From an uncultured Clostridia bacterium (GTDB lineage: Bacteria > Bacillota > Clostridia > Christensenellales > CAG-138): 38,902 bases of DNA. The first letter of the stretch is position 1, and every line of letters starts with the position of its first letter. The stretch is taken from NCBI GenBank assembly GCA_937894955.1, contig CALAXO010000145.1:1-38902 (forward strand), written 5' to 3'. This document shows, piece by piece, positions 18,234-25,683 of the stretch. The notes beneath the pieces are model-generated. The model was not told where the DNA came from. It did no database searches and saw nothing but the letters and a program-made list of their open reading frames with translations. Both the position numbers and the translations under genes were made by a program.

Positions 18234-18262
18234 ATTTTACCACATTGGGGCGAACTTGTCAA
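18234..18262 (-). promoter_or_regulatory. strong SigA promoter for the SGNH-DUF4358-MBOAT unit
   Basis: On the minus strand: TTGACA (18262-18257), 17 bases, TAAAAT (18239-18234). It is close to consensus. The leader is about 75 bases. A weak hairpin with a T run (about 18285-18305, minus strand) may end the upstream transcript. Confidence 0.8.
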
Positions 18263-18357
18263 TTGCAAGCGCAATTCAGCTCAAAAAAACCAAACCCGGT
18301 TGCTTTTTTGCCGCAAAATCAAATATCCGGAAACACCAAAATCTGATGAAAAAGATA

Positions 18358-18882
18358 TCAATCGTTCAACATGATGCCTGCAATGCCGGAGTCAAGCATT
18401 CCGGTCAGTTCCTCCCCGAATTCGCTCACAACATAATAAACATAGCAGCCGCTGCGTTTAATTTGAGTGCTTTTAATCTTGTCATACTGCTCAACACTGT
18501 AGCTTTGAGCGAGCTGCGCCTGCGCCTGAATTCGTGCTTTGAAGATTCGTTCAAGCGTTTTGGCATAGGTTTCATCAACGGCTTTGAATATTGCGGCTTC
18601 ATCCGCCGAATACGAAGGATTTTCGGCAATGTAAAACACGGAGTCTGCAACCTTTTCCGTTTCGATTCCGAAAACGGGAAGGTAATCTTCTGTCGGAACG
18701 GCAGTCAAAGCCGACATTTTGCCTGTGCTGTTGATTTCGTCAAAAAGCTGCTGCAAGGTTTTTGCATTGCTGTTTTCGGTGCATCCGAAACAGATGCAGA
18801 ATGCGAGCAGAAGTGATGCTGCGCCGATAAAAAGCATAATACGTTTGATTACTTCAGGATACCTTTTTAGTTTTTGATTCAT
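18358..18882 (-). CDS. DUF4358 lipoprotein (second copy)
   Basis: 174 residues. Basic residues and a hydrophobic stretch (IMLFIGAASLLLAFCI) end at CFGC, giving probable lipid attachment at Cys34. The domain parallels the copy at 16565-17047: SALTAVPTEDYLPVFGIE corresponds to its SMTKVPERDLEEVYGID, and GCYVYYVVSEFGEELTG to its GNYVYMVAGSDYNALM. It is the promoter-distal neighbour of radC and precedes the SGNH gene by about 200 bases. Two diverged copies flanking one hydrolase may act as a hetero-pair or serve different steps. Function is unknown. Confidence 0.85.
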   Translation of the reverse strand: MNQKLKRYPEVIKRIMLFIGAASLLLAFCICFGCTENSNAKTLQQLFDEINSTGKMSALTAVPTEDYLPVFGIETEKVADSVFYIAENPSYSADEAAIFKAVDETYAKTLERIFKARIQAQAQLAQSYSVEQYDKIKSTQIKRSGCYVYYVVSEFGEELTGMLDSGIAGIMLND

Positions 18883-18973
18883 TTTATCGCTGCCTGTGTC
18901 CTTTCCTTGCTCAATTCAATGCATTGAGCGATGATGGTAACGGTTAATGCCGGTATTATTTAATGCCGCAGCG

Positions 18974-19753
18974 TCACGCACTGTTGTTTGATACAGTGAT
19001 GCGCGCAGGTCTCTCTTCCGTGCAGGTTTTATTGGCGGCATCGGAAGTGCTGACGAAATGTTCTGTGCTTCTTGAGTATCCGCGAACTATCGCATAGCAT
19101 GCCCTGCGACAAACTATGATATGTTCCTGCATATCGATTCCGACTTCGTTGAGCAGAAGCCTGAGCCGCCTCGTATTCTCAATATCAAGTGGGGAAGGCT
19201 TCGGATCGCCGGACGGATGATTGTGTGCAATGATTATTGCATTTGATTTTTGTGCAAGTGCGATTTCAACAATTCGCCTTAACGAAAACGGTGTTTCGGT
19301 GCTGTTTCCCCGCCCGACAATTTCGCTGTAGGTTACGGCGGATTTTGCATTGAGACAAACAGCAAGGCAAACTTCCTCGCGTTCCTCCGCAATCAATGCA
19401 CTGCAAAAATCCATTGCATCATCGGTATTTTTCAATTGCTTCCCGGCTGCGTCGGCAATTCTTGCGCGAAAGTTGATATCACCGACCAACTTAATCAAAA
19501 CGGCCGTGCTTTGCGAAATACCTTCTTCCGCAAGTTCGGAAAAGCTTGCTTCAAGCACTCCGCGAAGTGAACCAAAGCGGTTGATAAGGCGGTGTGCAAG
19601 CGGATTTACATCCCGTCGGGGAATGGCATAAAACAGCAGAAGCTCAAGCAGCTGATGATCCCTGAGAGCATCGCTTCCGTTGCTTTTGATATAGCTTTCA
19701 CGCAGCCGCTTTCGGTGCCCCTCGTGAATATTGCTGCAGGTTTTATCACTCAA
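18974..19753 (-). CDS. radC: RadC/JAB-domain DNA repair-like protein
   Basis: 259 residues if translation begins at the TTG at 19753, which has ACGGAGAAA about 5 bases upstream. The open frame reaches back to a GTG at 19864 inside the upstream aldolase gene, but it contains no ATG and no good site there. The family features are HEGHRKRLRESY at the N-terminus, LLELLLFYAIPRRDVNPLAHRLI, and the JAMM metalloprotease motif HNHPSGDPKPSPLD with its upstream Glu. RadC proteins are associated with genome maintenance and often with mobile elements, but their biochemical role is unsettled. The last 25 residues are a nonconserved Thr/Ser/Arg-rich tail. It follows the aldolase on the same strand. Confidence 0.85.
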   Translation of the reverse strand: MSDKTCSNIHEGHRKRLRESYIKSNGSDALRDHQLLELLLFYAIPRRDVNPLAHRLINRFGSLRGVLEASFSELAEEGISQSTAVLIKLVGDINFRARIADAAGKQLKNTDDAMDFCSALIAEEREEVCLAVCLNAKSAVTYSEIVGRGNSTETPFSLRRIVEIALAQKSNAIIIAHNHPSGDPKPSPLDIENTRRLRLLLNEVGIDMQEHIIVCRRACYAIVRGYSRSTEHFVSTSDAANKTCTEERPARITVSNNSA

Positions 19754-19815
19754 AACTGTTTCTCCGTTAATATGGTCGGGCTGTTTGTTTTCCGCTGTCG
19801 AAAGCGCGGCGGCGG

Positions 19816-20478
19816 TTAATCCTGCTGCGCCGCAAGGCGAACATATTCGCGCGCCAGAAGGCACACATGTTCATAGTTTTCATTTTTTATTGCAGCCGTA
19901 TTGAAAATTCCAGTGCTGATGCCGTATGCACACGCCCCCGCTTTTTTAAAGAGCAAAAGGTTTTCGGGTGTAACTCCGCCGACGGCCGCAACGGGAATGT
20001 GCCTGAGAGGTGCTTTGATCGCTTTGAAATATTCCACCCCGAGCGCACCGGCGGGAAACAGTTTCACAATATCCGCACCTGCCGCATGAGCTGCCGTGAT
20101 TTCCGTCGGCGTCATTGCGCCCGGAATCGAAATCAGCCCGCGCCGCTTGGTTTCCTTGATTATATAGCAGTCACTGTTCGGCGAAACAATATATTTTGCC
20201 CCCGCCTGTGCTGCAATGCTGAGCTGTTCGAGCGTCAGCACCGTGCCTGCACCGACAGCCAGTGCAGTGCCGAATTTGCGAACAAGTTTATCCAATGCTT
20301 CGCCTGCAATTTCGGGTGCAAGGTTTTGCTCAAACGTAATTTCAACGGTTTTGATTCCGCCGCGTGCAGCCGCATCAACGGCGCGGAGCAGAGTGTCGCC
20401 GTAATTGCCGCGGGATATTGCAATGATGCCGTTTTCAAGTATTTTTTCAAGCGTGTTGTTCGATTCGATTTTTGCCAT
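19816..20478 (-). CDS. eda: KDPG/KHG aldolase
   Basis: 220 residues from the ATG at 20478, with GAGG 8 bases upstream; longer frames to 20565 would overlap the trmL end and lack a site. It is a class I TIM-barrel aldolase that splits 2-keto-3-deoxy-6-phosphogluconate or 4-hydroxy-2-oxoglutarate into pyruvate plus an aldehyde. Motifs are KTVEITFE with the catalytic Glu, AVGAGTVLTLEQ, SPNSDCYIIKE and DIVKLFPAGALGVEY with the Schiff-base Lys, then PVAAVGGVTPENL. No dehydratase, kinase or uronate genes are adjacent, so the pathway it serves cannot be read here. It sits between trmL and radC. Confidence 0.93.
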   Translation of the reverse strand: MAKIESNNTLEKILENGIIAISRGNYGDTLLRAVDAAARGGIKTVEITFEQNLAPEIAGEALDKLVRKFGTALAVGAGTVLTLEQLSIAAQAGAKYIVSPNSDCYIIKETKRRGLISIPGAMTPTEITAAHAAGADIVKLFPAGALGVEYFKAIKAPLRHIPVAAVGGVTPENLLLFKKAGACAYGISTGIFNTAAIKNENYEHVCLLAREYVRLAAQQD

Positions 20479-20561
20479 TGCTGCAACCTCTTTTATCATA
20501 TGGGCAGATGCGCCCGAATTTAACAAAAAGTTATTTATAACGGAACGGGATTGAAAAGGCG

Positions 20562-21023
20562 TCACACAAGCCCGGCATATCCGTTTTGGCGCAAGCCTTC
20601 GTAAACGACGATTGCCACGGAGTTTGAAAGGTTGAGTGACCGCAGACCTTTCCGCATGGGAATGCGAATTGCATCCGAGCTGCGCCTTGAGAGCAGCTCC
20701 TGCCCGAGTCCCGCCGTTTCCTTTCCGAAAACAAGAAAATCACCGGGCAGGAATTGTGCTTCGGCAAAGCTTGCTTCCGCATGGGTGGAAAGCAGATGGA
20801 ACCGTGCATCGGGATGAGCCGCTTCAAGCTCTTCAAAGCTGTCGTAATAGTGAATCTCAAGCTCGTTCCAATAGTCCAAACCGGCGCGTTTCAAATACCT
20901 GTCATCAACGGAAAAACCGAGGGGACGAACAAGGTGCAGTCTGCATCCGGTAACGGCACAGGTTCGGGATATATTGCCGGTGTTTTGCGGAATTTCCGGC
21001 TGAACCAAAACAATGTTAAACAT
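20562..21023 (-). CDS. trmL: tRNA (cytidine34-2'-O)-methyltransferase
   Basis: 153 residues, the normal length for TrmL. It is a SPOUT-fold enzyme that methylates the wobble ribose of certain leucine tRNAs using S-adenosylmethionine. Motifs are MFNIVLVQPEIPQNTGNI, CRLHLVRPLGF, VFGKETAGL and RSLNLSNSVAIVVYE, the last two forming the knotted cofactor site. It precedes the eda-like gene by 83 bases. The ribosome binding site is weak (AACGAG). Confidence 0.95.
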   Translation of the reverse strand: MFNIVLVQPEIPQNTGNISRTCAVTGCRLHLVRPLGFSVDDRYLKRAGLDYWNELEIHYYDSFEELEAAHPDARFHLLSTHAEASFAEAQFLPGDFLVFGKETAGLGQELLSRRSSDAIRIPMRKGLRSLNLSNSVAIVVYEGLRQNGYAGLV

Positions 21024-21318
21024 ACTCGTTAATCAGGCGATTTGTATAAATCCCTGCAAAATATATCGAAACATTCCGAGAAAGAACCCGGACAAAAAAC
21101 AAGCAAGCATTTTTTGCGGAAGCCTCATTCAGACGGTGTTTCGTTGATTTGATAAAAGCTTTCCCGGTCGGCGTGGCCGCCCCGGTGCGGCACGGAAAAT
21201 GCGGAACGGGAGCGGCTGCCGATGCGGGAAACGATTCGAATAAGCAAATGCGGAACATTCCCGGAAAACAGTCCGAAATAAGCGGAATCGTCTTAAAAAC
21301 CGCAGAAACGGAAATCGG
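21024..21318. other. intergenic stretch, no gene recognised
   Basis: These 295 bases between the end of pheT and the start of trmL (both minus) hold no recognisable gene. A G+C-rich stretch near 21170-21230 is the only compositional feature. I see no convincing terminator for pheT and only a weak possible promoter for trmL. Confidence 0.5.
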
Positions 21319-23757
21319 TTATGACCTCAGCACCGCATCAAGACGGAATTTGAGAGCCTTCAAAATGGTATTCACCGCACGGTTGATATCTTCATCCGTA
21401 AGCGTGCGTTCATCGGAGCGGAGTTCAAAGCTGAATGCCATGCTCTTCTTGCCTTCGGGAATGCCCTTGTCACCCGCTTCTTTGGGATAGTAAACATCGA
21501 ATACCTTTGCGTTCTCAACAATAACCTGCGTTTTGGCTGTGTTGATGATGTCAATGACAGTCTGCGCTTCAACATTTCTGTCAACAACAATCGCAATATC
21601 ACGCGGCACGATCGGGAATTTGGGCAAAGGCCTGTATTTGCGTGAATTGTTCGTGTGCGCCGCAAGCTTGTTGAAATCGATTTCGGCAAGGTAGGCGCTG
21701 CAGCTCAGGCCGAAATTCTTTTCAACGCGGGGGTGAGTGCAGCCCATTTCGCCGATGACCTCGCCGTCAATCGAAACAACGGCTTTCTGGCCGGGGTGCA
21801 GATATGCTCCGCCTCCGCGCTCAAACCTTGCGTTCTCAATGCAGAGTATTTCAAACAGTCTTTCAATAATTCCCTTAAGCGTGAAGAAGTTTTCGGTATT
21901 GCGGACATTTCCTGCGCCGCCGTATGCAATAATGCCGAGCATCTTGCGTTCCTCGGGCAGATCGGGGTTGTTGAAGTGAACATTGCCGATTTCGAAGAAT
22001 CTGCCGTGACCGCTCTTTTTGTTGCAGTTTGTACGCATCGTGCGGAGCAGGCCGCCGATGAGTGTTGTGCGCATAAGGCTTTGATCCTCGCCGAAGGGGT
22101 TTTGCAGTCGAACGGTGTTGCGTTTTTCATCGTTCTGCGGAATAAGCAGCAGATCATATTCCTGTGGAGAGGTAAAATTGTAATTATAAAGCTCCATGAA
22201 GCCCATTGCAGCCATTGTATCCTTCACACTGTCTTCAATTATGACAGAGCGGGAAAGCCTGCCTTGGAAGGAATCGCCGTGCATAAGCGTCGGTTCGATG
22301 TTATCGTAGCCGTAAAGCCGTCCGACCTCTTCCGCAATATCCCAGTCGGTTTCGATGCCGTCCTCGATATCCGTGCGGAAGTGAGGAACCTTGATGCGCA
22401 GCCGGTTTTCACAAACGTCGGCGGGAATGCTGATGCCCGAAAGCAGCTCCGCCATGGATTCGCCGCTGAGTTTTGTGTTAAGAATACGGTTGATATGACA
22501 AACATCCGCATTCACAATTTTTTCGGAAATATCCGCATTGCAAACATCGATCATGCTGCCGATGACCCTGCCGGCTCCGAGAATGTCAACAAGCTCAATC
22601 GCACGGTTGACCGCAAGCGCCGCATTCACGGCCTCAACGCCCTTTGTGAACCTTGCGGAGGAGTCGGTTGAATGATGCAGCTTCTGCGTTGTGCGGCGGA
22701 TGTTTGCGGCGTTGAACACTGCACTTTCAAACAGCGTGACCTTTGTATTCACGGTGATTTCGGAATTCAGCCCGCCCATGACGCCTGCGATGCCGACACC
22801 CTTGTGCGGGTCGGCAATGAGCAGCATGTCCGGTGTTACGGCGCGCTCTTTGCCGTCAAGTGTTGTTATAACCTCGCCCTCAACGGCGTTGCGAACAACA
22901 ATATGCGCATCTTCAATGCAGGCAAGGTCGAATGCATGCATCGGATGACCGTATTCGAGCAGAACATAATTTGTGATATCAACGATATTGTTGATCGGAC
23001 GGATTCCCGAAAGCTTCAGACGCAGCTGCATCCATTTCGGTGAGGGCTCGATTTTCAAATCGGTCACAACCCTTGCGCAATAGCGCGGGCAAAGGTTGGG
23101 ATTGAGCACGGTGACCTTTGCATAATCCGCCGCACTGCCGCTGCCGGCAACGGGTTTGATGACAGGTTCGTGGAATTTCTGACCGAGAGCACTCGCAGCC
23201 TCGCGGCAGAGGCCGATAATGCTTTGACAATCGGGGCGGTTGGGCGTGAGTTCAATGTCGAAAATGACATCGTCAAGTCCGAGTGCTTCCTGAATACGCA
23301 TACCGTTTGTGTATTTTGTGCCGCCGTTCAGAATCAGAACGCTGTCCGCACCCGCACCCTCGTATTCAACATCGTTGATGCCGAGTTCCGCACCGCCGCA
23401 GAACATTCCGCTGCTCAGCACACCGCGCATCTTTGTGGGCTTTATTTCCATGCCGTCCGCAAGGATCGCACCGCCCAGCGCAACGGGAACCTGACAGCCT
23501 TCATACACATTAGTCGCATTGGTAACGATAACAAGCTCGTTTTCCGCGCCGATATCGATATTGCAAACGCGCAGCCTTTCTGCATTCGGGTGCTGTTCGA
23601 TATGCGTTATTGTGCAGACAACAACGCTGCTGACCTTCATTTCGGGGATGATATCCGCAACTTCGAATCCGCGCAGGAGCATTTTTGAAGCAAACTCTTT
23701 GTGCGTTACGTTATAGTTAACATAATCTTTCAGCCATTTAAGCGGTAGTTTCATCAT
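21319..23757 (-). CDS. pheT: phenylalanyl-tRNA synthetase beta subunit
   Basis: 812 residues from the ATG at 23757, which has AAGGAGGG 7 bases upstream; the open frame extends 30 codons further without support. With PheS it forms the heterotetramer that charges tRNA-Phe. Domains in order are a tRNA-binding EMAP-like domain (about 40-150), B3/B4 editing region (IVDITNYVLLEYGHPMHAFD), B5 domain, the catalytic-core-like region (EEVGRLYGYDNIEPT, MRTTLIGGLLRTMR), and the C-terminal anticodon-binding FDX-ACB domain starting near PKFPIVPRDIAIVVD. It lies 17 bases downstream of pheS and shares the T-box leader. Confidence 0.97.
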   Translation of the reverse strand: MMKLPLKWLKDYVNYNVTHKEFASKMLLRGFEVADIIPEMKVSSVVVCTITHIEQHPNAERLRVCNIDIGAENELVIVTNATNVYEGCQVPVALGGAILADGMEIKPTKMRGVLSSGMFCGGAELGINDVEYEGAGADSVLILNGGTKYTNGMRIQEALGLDDVIFDIELTPNRPDCQSIIGLCREAASALGQKFHEPVIKPVAGSGSAADYAKVTVLNPNLCPRYCARVVTDLKIEPSPKWMQLRLKLSGIRPINNIVDITNYVLLEYGHPMHAFDLACIEDAHIVVRNAVEGEVITTLDGKERAVTPDMLLIADPHKGVGIAGVMGGLNSEITVNTKVTLFESAVFNAANIRRTTQKLHHSTDSSARFTKGVEAVNAALAVNRAIELVDILGAGRVIGSMIDVCNADISEKIVNADVCHINRILNTKLSGESMAELLSGISIPADVCENRLRIKVPHFRTDIEDGIETDWDIAEEVGRLYGYDNIEPTLMHGDSFQGRLSRSVIIEDSVKDTMAAMGFMELYNYNFTSPQEYDLLLIPQNDEKRNTVRLQNPFGEDQSLMRTTLIGGLLRTMRTNCNKKSGHGRFFEIGNVHFNNPDLPEERKMLGIIAYGGAGNVRNTENFFTLKGIIERLFEILCIENARFERGGGAYLHPGQKAVVSIDGEVIGEMGCTHPRVEKNFGLSCSAYLAEIDFNKLAAHTNNSRKYRPLPKFPIVPRDIAIVVDRNVEAQTVIDIINTAKTQVIVENAKVFDVYYPKEAGDKGIPEGKKSMAFSFELRSDERTLTDEDINRAVNTILKALKFRLDAVLRS

Positions 23758-23774
23758 TATTTTGCCCTCCTTAG

Positions 23775-24797
23775 TTACAGCTGCCTGAGGAAACGCGCAT
23801 CGCCTTCGTAAAGCAGACGAATGTCGCTGATGCCGTATTTCAGGCACGCAACGCGGTCAACTCCGACGCCGAATGCAAGCGCGGACCATTCGTTGGGATC
23901 GAGTCCGCAGTTTTGAAGTTCATGCGGGTTTGTGATGCCGCAGCCCATAATTTCCATCCAGCCCGTGCCCTTGCAGGAGCTGCATCCCTTTCCGCCGCAG
24001 ATCGTGCAGGAAATATCAACCTCGGCAGAAGGCTCCGTGAACGGGAAATAGCTTGGGCGGAGGCGTGAACGGACGTTCTCGCCGAAAACGGCCTTAACAA
24101 AAGTGTCAATAGTGCCTTTCAAATCGGCAAATGTCAGGTTTTTGTCAACAACAAGCCCTTCAATCTGCATGAAAACAGGGCTGTGGCTTGCATCGGGCTC
24201 GTCAACGCGGAAAACTCTTCCCGGAATAACAAGGCGGAACGGGGGTTTAAGCGTCATAAGCGCACGCGCTTCGCAGGGGGATGTGTGCGTGCGCAGCAGA
24301 ACCCTGTCGTTGATGTAGAAGGTATCCTGCATATCCCTTGCGGGGTGATCCGGCGGAAGGTTCAGCTTTGTGAAGTTAAAATCATCATATTCGATTTCAG
24401 GCCCTTCAAAGGTTGTGAAGCCCAATCCCACAAGCGCATCGCGAATTTCGCGATATACTTTGGTAAGCGGGTTGAGCTTGCCGGACGGCAGCTCAATGAT
24501 GCCCGGAAGGGTAACGTCAACGGTTTCTTCTTCAATACGCTTTTGCTCCGCAAATGCATCAAGCATTGCTTTTCGTGCTTCAAGTGCTTCGGCAATGGAT
24601 TGTTTAACCTCGTTGGCCGCTTTGCCAAGCTGCGCGCGCCTTTCAGCGGAGAGTTTGCCCATTGTGCGCAGAATTGCCGTCAATGCGCCGTTTCTGCCCA
24701 AAACGGAGGTGCTCAGTTCGGACAGCTCTTCTTCGCTTTTGATTTTCTCAAGCCGTTTAAGCGCGTCCTCACGGATTTTTGCAAGTTCGTCAAGCAT
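23775..24797 (-). CDS. pheS: phenylalanyl-tRNA synthetase alpha subunit
   Basis: 340 residues, normal length. The N-terminal coiled-coil (about 1-85) contacts the tRNA. The class II catalytic core has DTFYINDRVLLRTHTSP, the motif 2 stretch GRVFRVDEPDASHSPVFMQ followed by EGLVVDKNLTF, a Cys-containing turn (CTICGGKGCSSCKGTGW), and motif 3 ALAFGVGVDRVACLKYGI. GGAGAAAAACAAA precedes the ATG. The gene is the first of a pheS-pheT operon behind a T-box leader. Confidence 0.97.
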   Translation of the reverse strand: MLDELAKIREDALKRLEKIKSEEELSELSTSVLGRNGALTAILRTMGKLSAERRAQLGKAANEVKQSIAEALEARKAMLDAFAEQKRIEEETVDVTLPGIIELPSGKLNPLTKVYREIRDALVGLGFTTFEGPEIEYDDFNFTKLNLPPDHPARDMQDTFYINDRVLLRTHTSPCEARALMTLKPPFRLVIPGRVFRVDEPDASHSPVFMQIEGLVVDKNLTFADLKGTIDTFVKAVFGENVRSRLRPSYFPFTEPSAEVDISCTICGGKGCSSCKGTGWMEIMGCGITNPHELQNCGLDPNEWSALAFGVGVDRVACLKYGISDIRLLYEGDARFLRQL

Positions 24798-24849
24798 TTT
24801 GTTTTTCTCCTTTATTTTTTCAAATCAAAGAAATTTGTTCCGCAAAATA

Positions 24850-25231
24850 AATCAAGCGCATCTGCCCCCTGAGGGACGAGTGCGCTTTTCTCGTGGTACC
24901 ACCCTGTTTCACAGCCTGAAACGTGCCGAATGCATCCGCCAAATCGCGCTCACAAACAGCAGTCCGAGGCTGCCTCAAAAAGACTTTATCGGGTCTGACG
25001 CGGCAGCGACTACACATCTGCTCCGCTCGAAACCCTTTCATCCGTGAATGAGCCTGAAAGAACTCTTGCAGGCTCGGCAAAAAGTCTGAGATTCGGAAAG
25101 CAAAACTTCACCGCTGCGGCTCCGGAGCGAACTTTATGAGCTTTAATTGCAGCTCGCTCCCAGCAAATGCAAACCTCTCTTGGGCAACCGCCGCTCTTTT
25201 CTCCATCAAAGCCAAATTTAATTTGATGAAA
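24850..25231 (-). promoter_or_regulatory. T-box leader of pheST
   Basis: Transcribed from the minus strand. The conserved antiterminator motif AGGGTGGTACCACG lies at about 24892-24905. It is followed directly by the competing terminator, with AAGCGCA (24887-24881) pairing TGCGCTT (24860-24854) and then a T-rich run. The 280 bases upstream are rich in pairing segments expected of stem I and the intervening stems. Uncharged tRNA binding would favour the antiterminator and expression of the synthetase. A TTC (Phe) triplet at 25131-25129 is one candidate specifier; I could not fold stem I reliably, so that is tentative. About 50 bases separate the terminator from the pheS start. Confidence 0.9.
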
Positions 25232-25260
25232 ATTTTAACACTTATCTTTGACAATGTCAA
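25232..25260 (-). promoter_or_regulatory. SigA promoter of pheST
   Basis: On the minus strand: TTGACA (25260-25255), 17 bases, TAAAAT (25237-25232). It directly precedes the T-box leader and is divergent from the tRNA promoter about 70 bases away. Confidence 0.85.
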
Positions 25261-25332
25261 CCCGAATCAGCAATATAAAAAGCAAATGTAAATAAACAGA
25301 GAAAATATATATAATTTTTTCAAAAATAATGC

Positions 25333-25361
25333 TTGACAACCGCTTCCGTGCATGTTATCAT
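25333..25361 (+). promoter_or_regulatory. SigA promoter of the tRNA pair
   Basis: TTGACA (25333-25338), 17 bases, TATCAT (25356-25361). It lies about 44 bases upstream of the first tRNA. Confidence 0.8.
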
Positions 25362-25404
25362 AACTCCTGCATTGCGGAGCGAAAGTTCCAAAGGCAATGA
25401 TCAT

Positions 25405-25480
25405 CGCGGGGTGGAGCAGTCGGTAGCTCGTCGGGCTCATAATCCGAAGGTCGGGGGTTCAAGTCCCTCCCCCGCAACCA
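25405..25480 (+). tRNA. initiator tRNA-fMet (CAT)
   Basis: A complete cloverleaf with encoded CCA. The acceptor starts CGCGGGG and ends CCCCGCA, leaving the C1-A72 mismatch that marks initiator tRNAs. The D arm is GAGC/GCTC, the anticodon CAT is at 25438-25440, and the T loop is TTCAAGT. The anticodon stem reads TCGGG/TCCGA, so the third of the three G-C pairs typical of initiators is a G-U pair here. The first A of the CCA tail is part of ACCA at 25477-25480. Confidence 0.92.
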
Positions 25481-25520
25481 TTTCAATTGCGGTCGTGCAT
25501 CAGCCCCTCCGCACGAATAC

Positions 25521-25597
25521 GGCGGCATAGCTCAGCTGGCTAGAGCATTCGGTTCATACCCGGAGTGTCATCTGTTCGAATCAGATTGCCGCTACCA
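25521..25597 (+). tRNA. elongator tRNA-Met (CAT)
   Basis: A 77-base cloverleaf with encoded CCA. The acceptor GGCGGCA pairs TGCCGCT, with a G1-U72 wobble as usual for elongator Met in Bacillota. The D-loop segment is GCTCAGCTGGCTAGAGC, the anticodon loop is GGTTCATACC, and the T loop is TTCGAAT. A lysidine-modified Ile2 tRNA also has CAT, but the acceptor and D arm fit Met. It lies 40 bases after the initiator gene and shares its promoter. Confidence 0.88.
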
Positions 25598-25636
25598 AAC
25601 AAAGGAAGCATTCGTTCGATTGCTTCCTTTTGTTTT
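25598..25636 (+). terminator. terminator of the tRNA operon
   Basis: AACAAAGGAAGCA pairs with TGCTTCCTTTTGTT around a 10-base loop and ends in TTTT. It begins immediately after the CCA of the elongator tRNA. Confidence 0.85.
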
Positions 25637-25683
25637 GCAAAACGGATGCCGTTGTTCTTCCCGCAACAAAAGAAGGCTGAAAA

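Noticed and set aside
21655..22671. Open frame of 338 codons on the plus strand
   Set aside because: It is antisense to pheT, which is fully supported by its domains.
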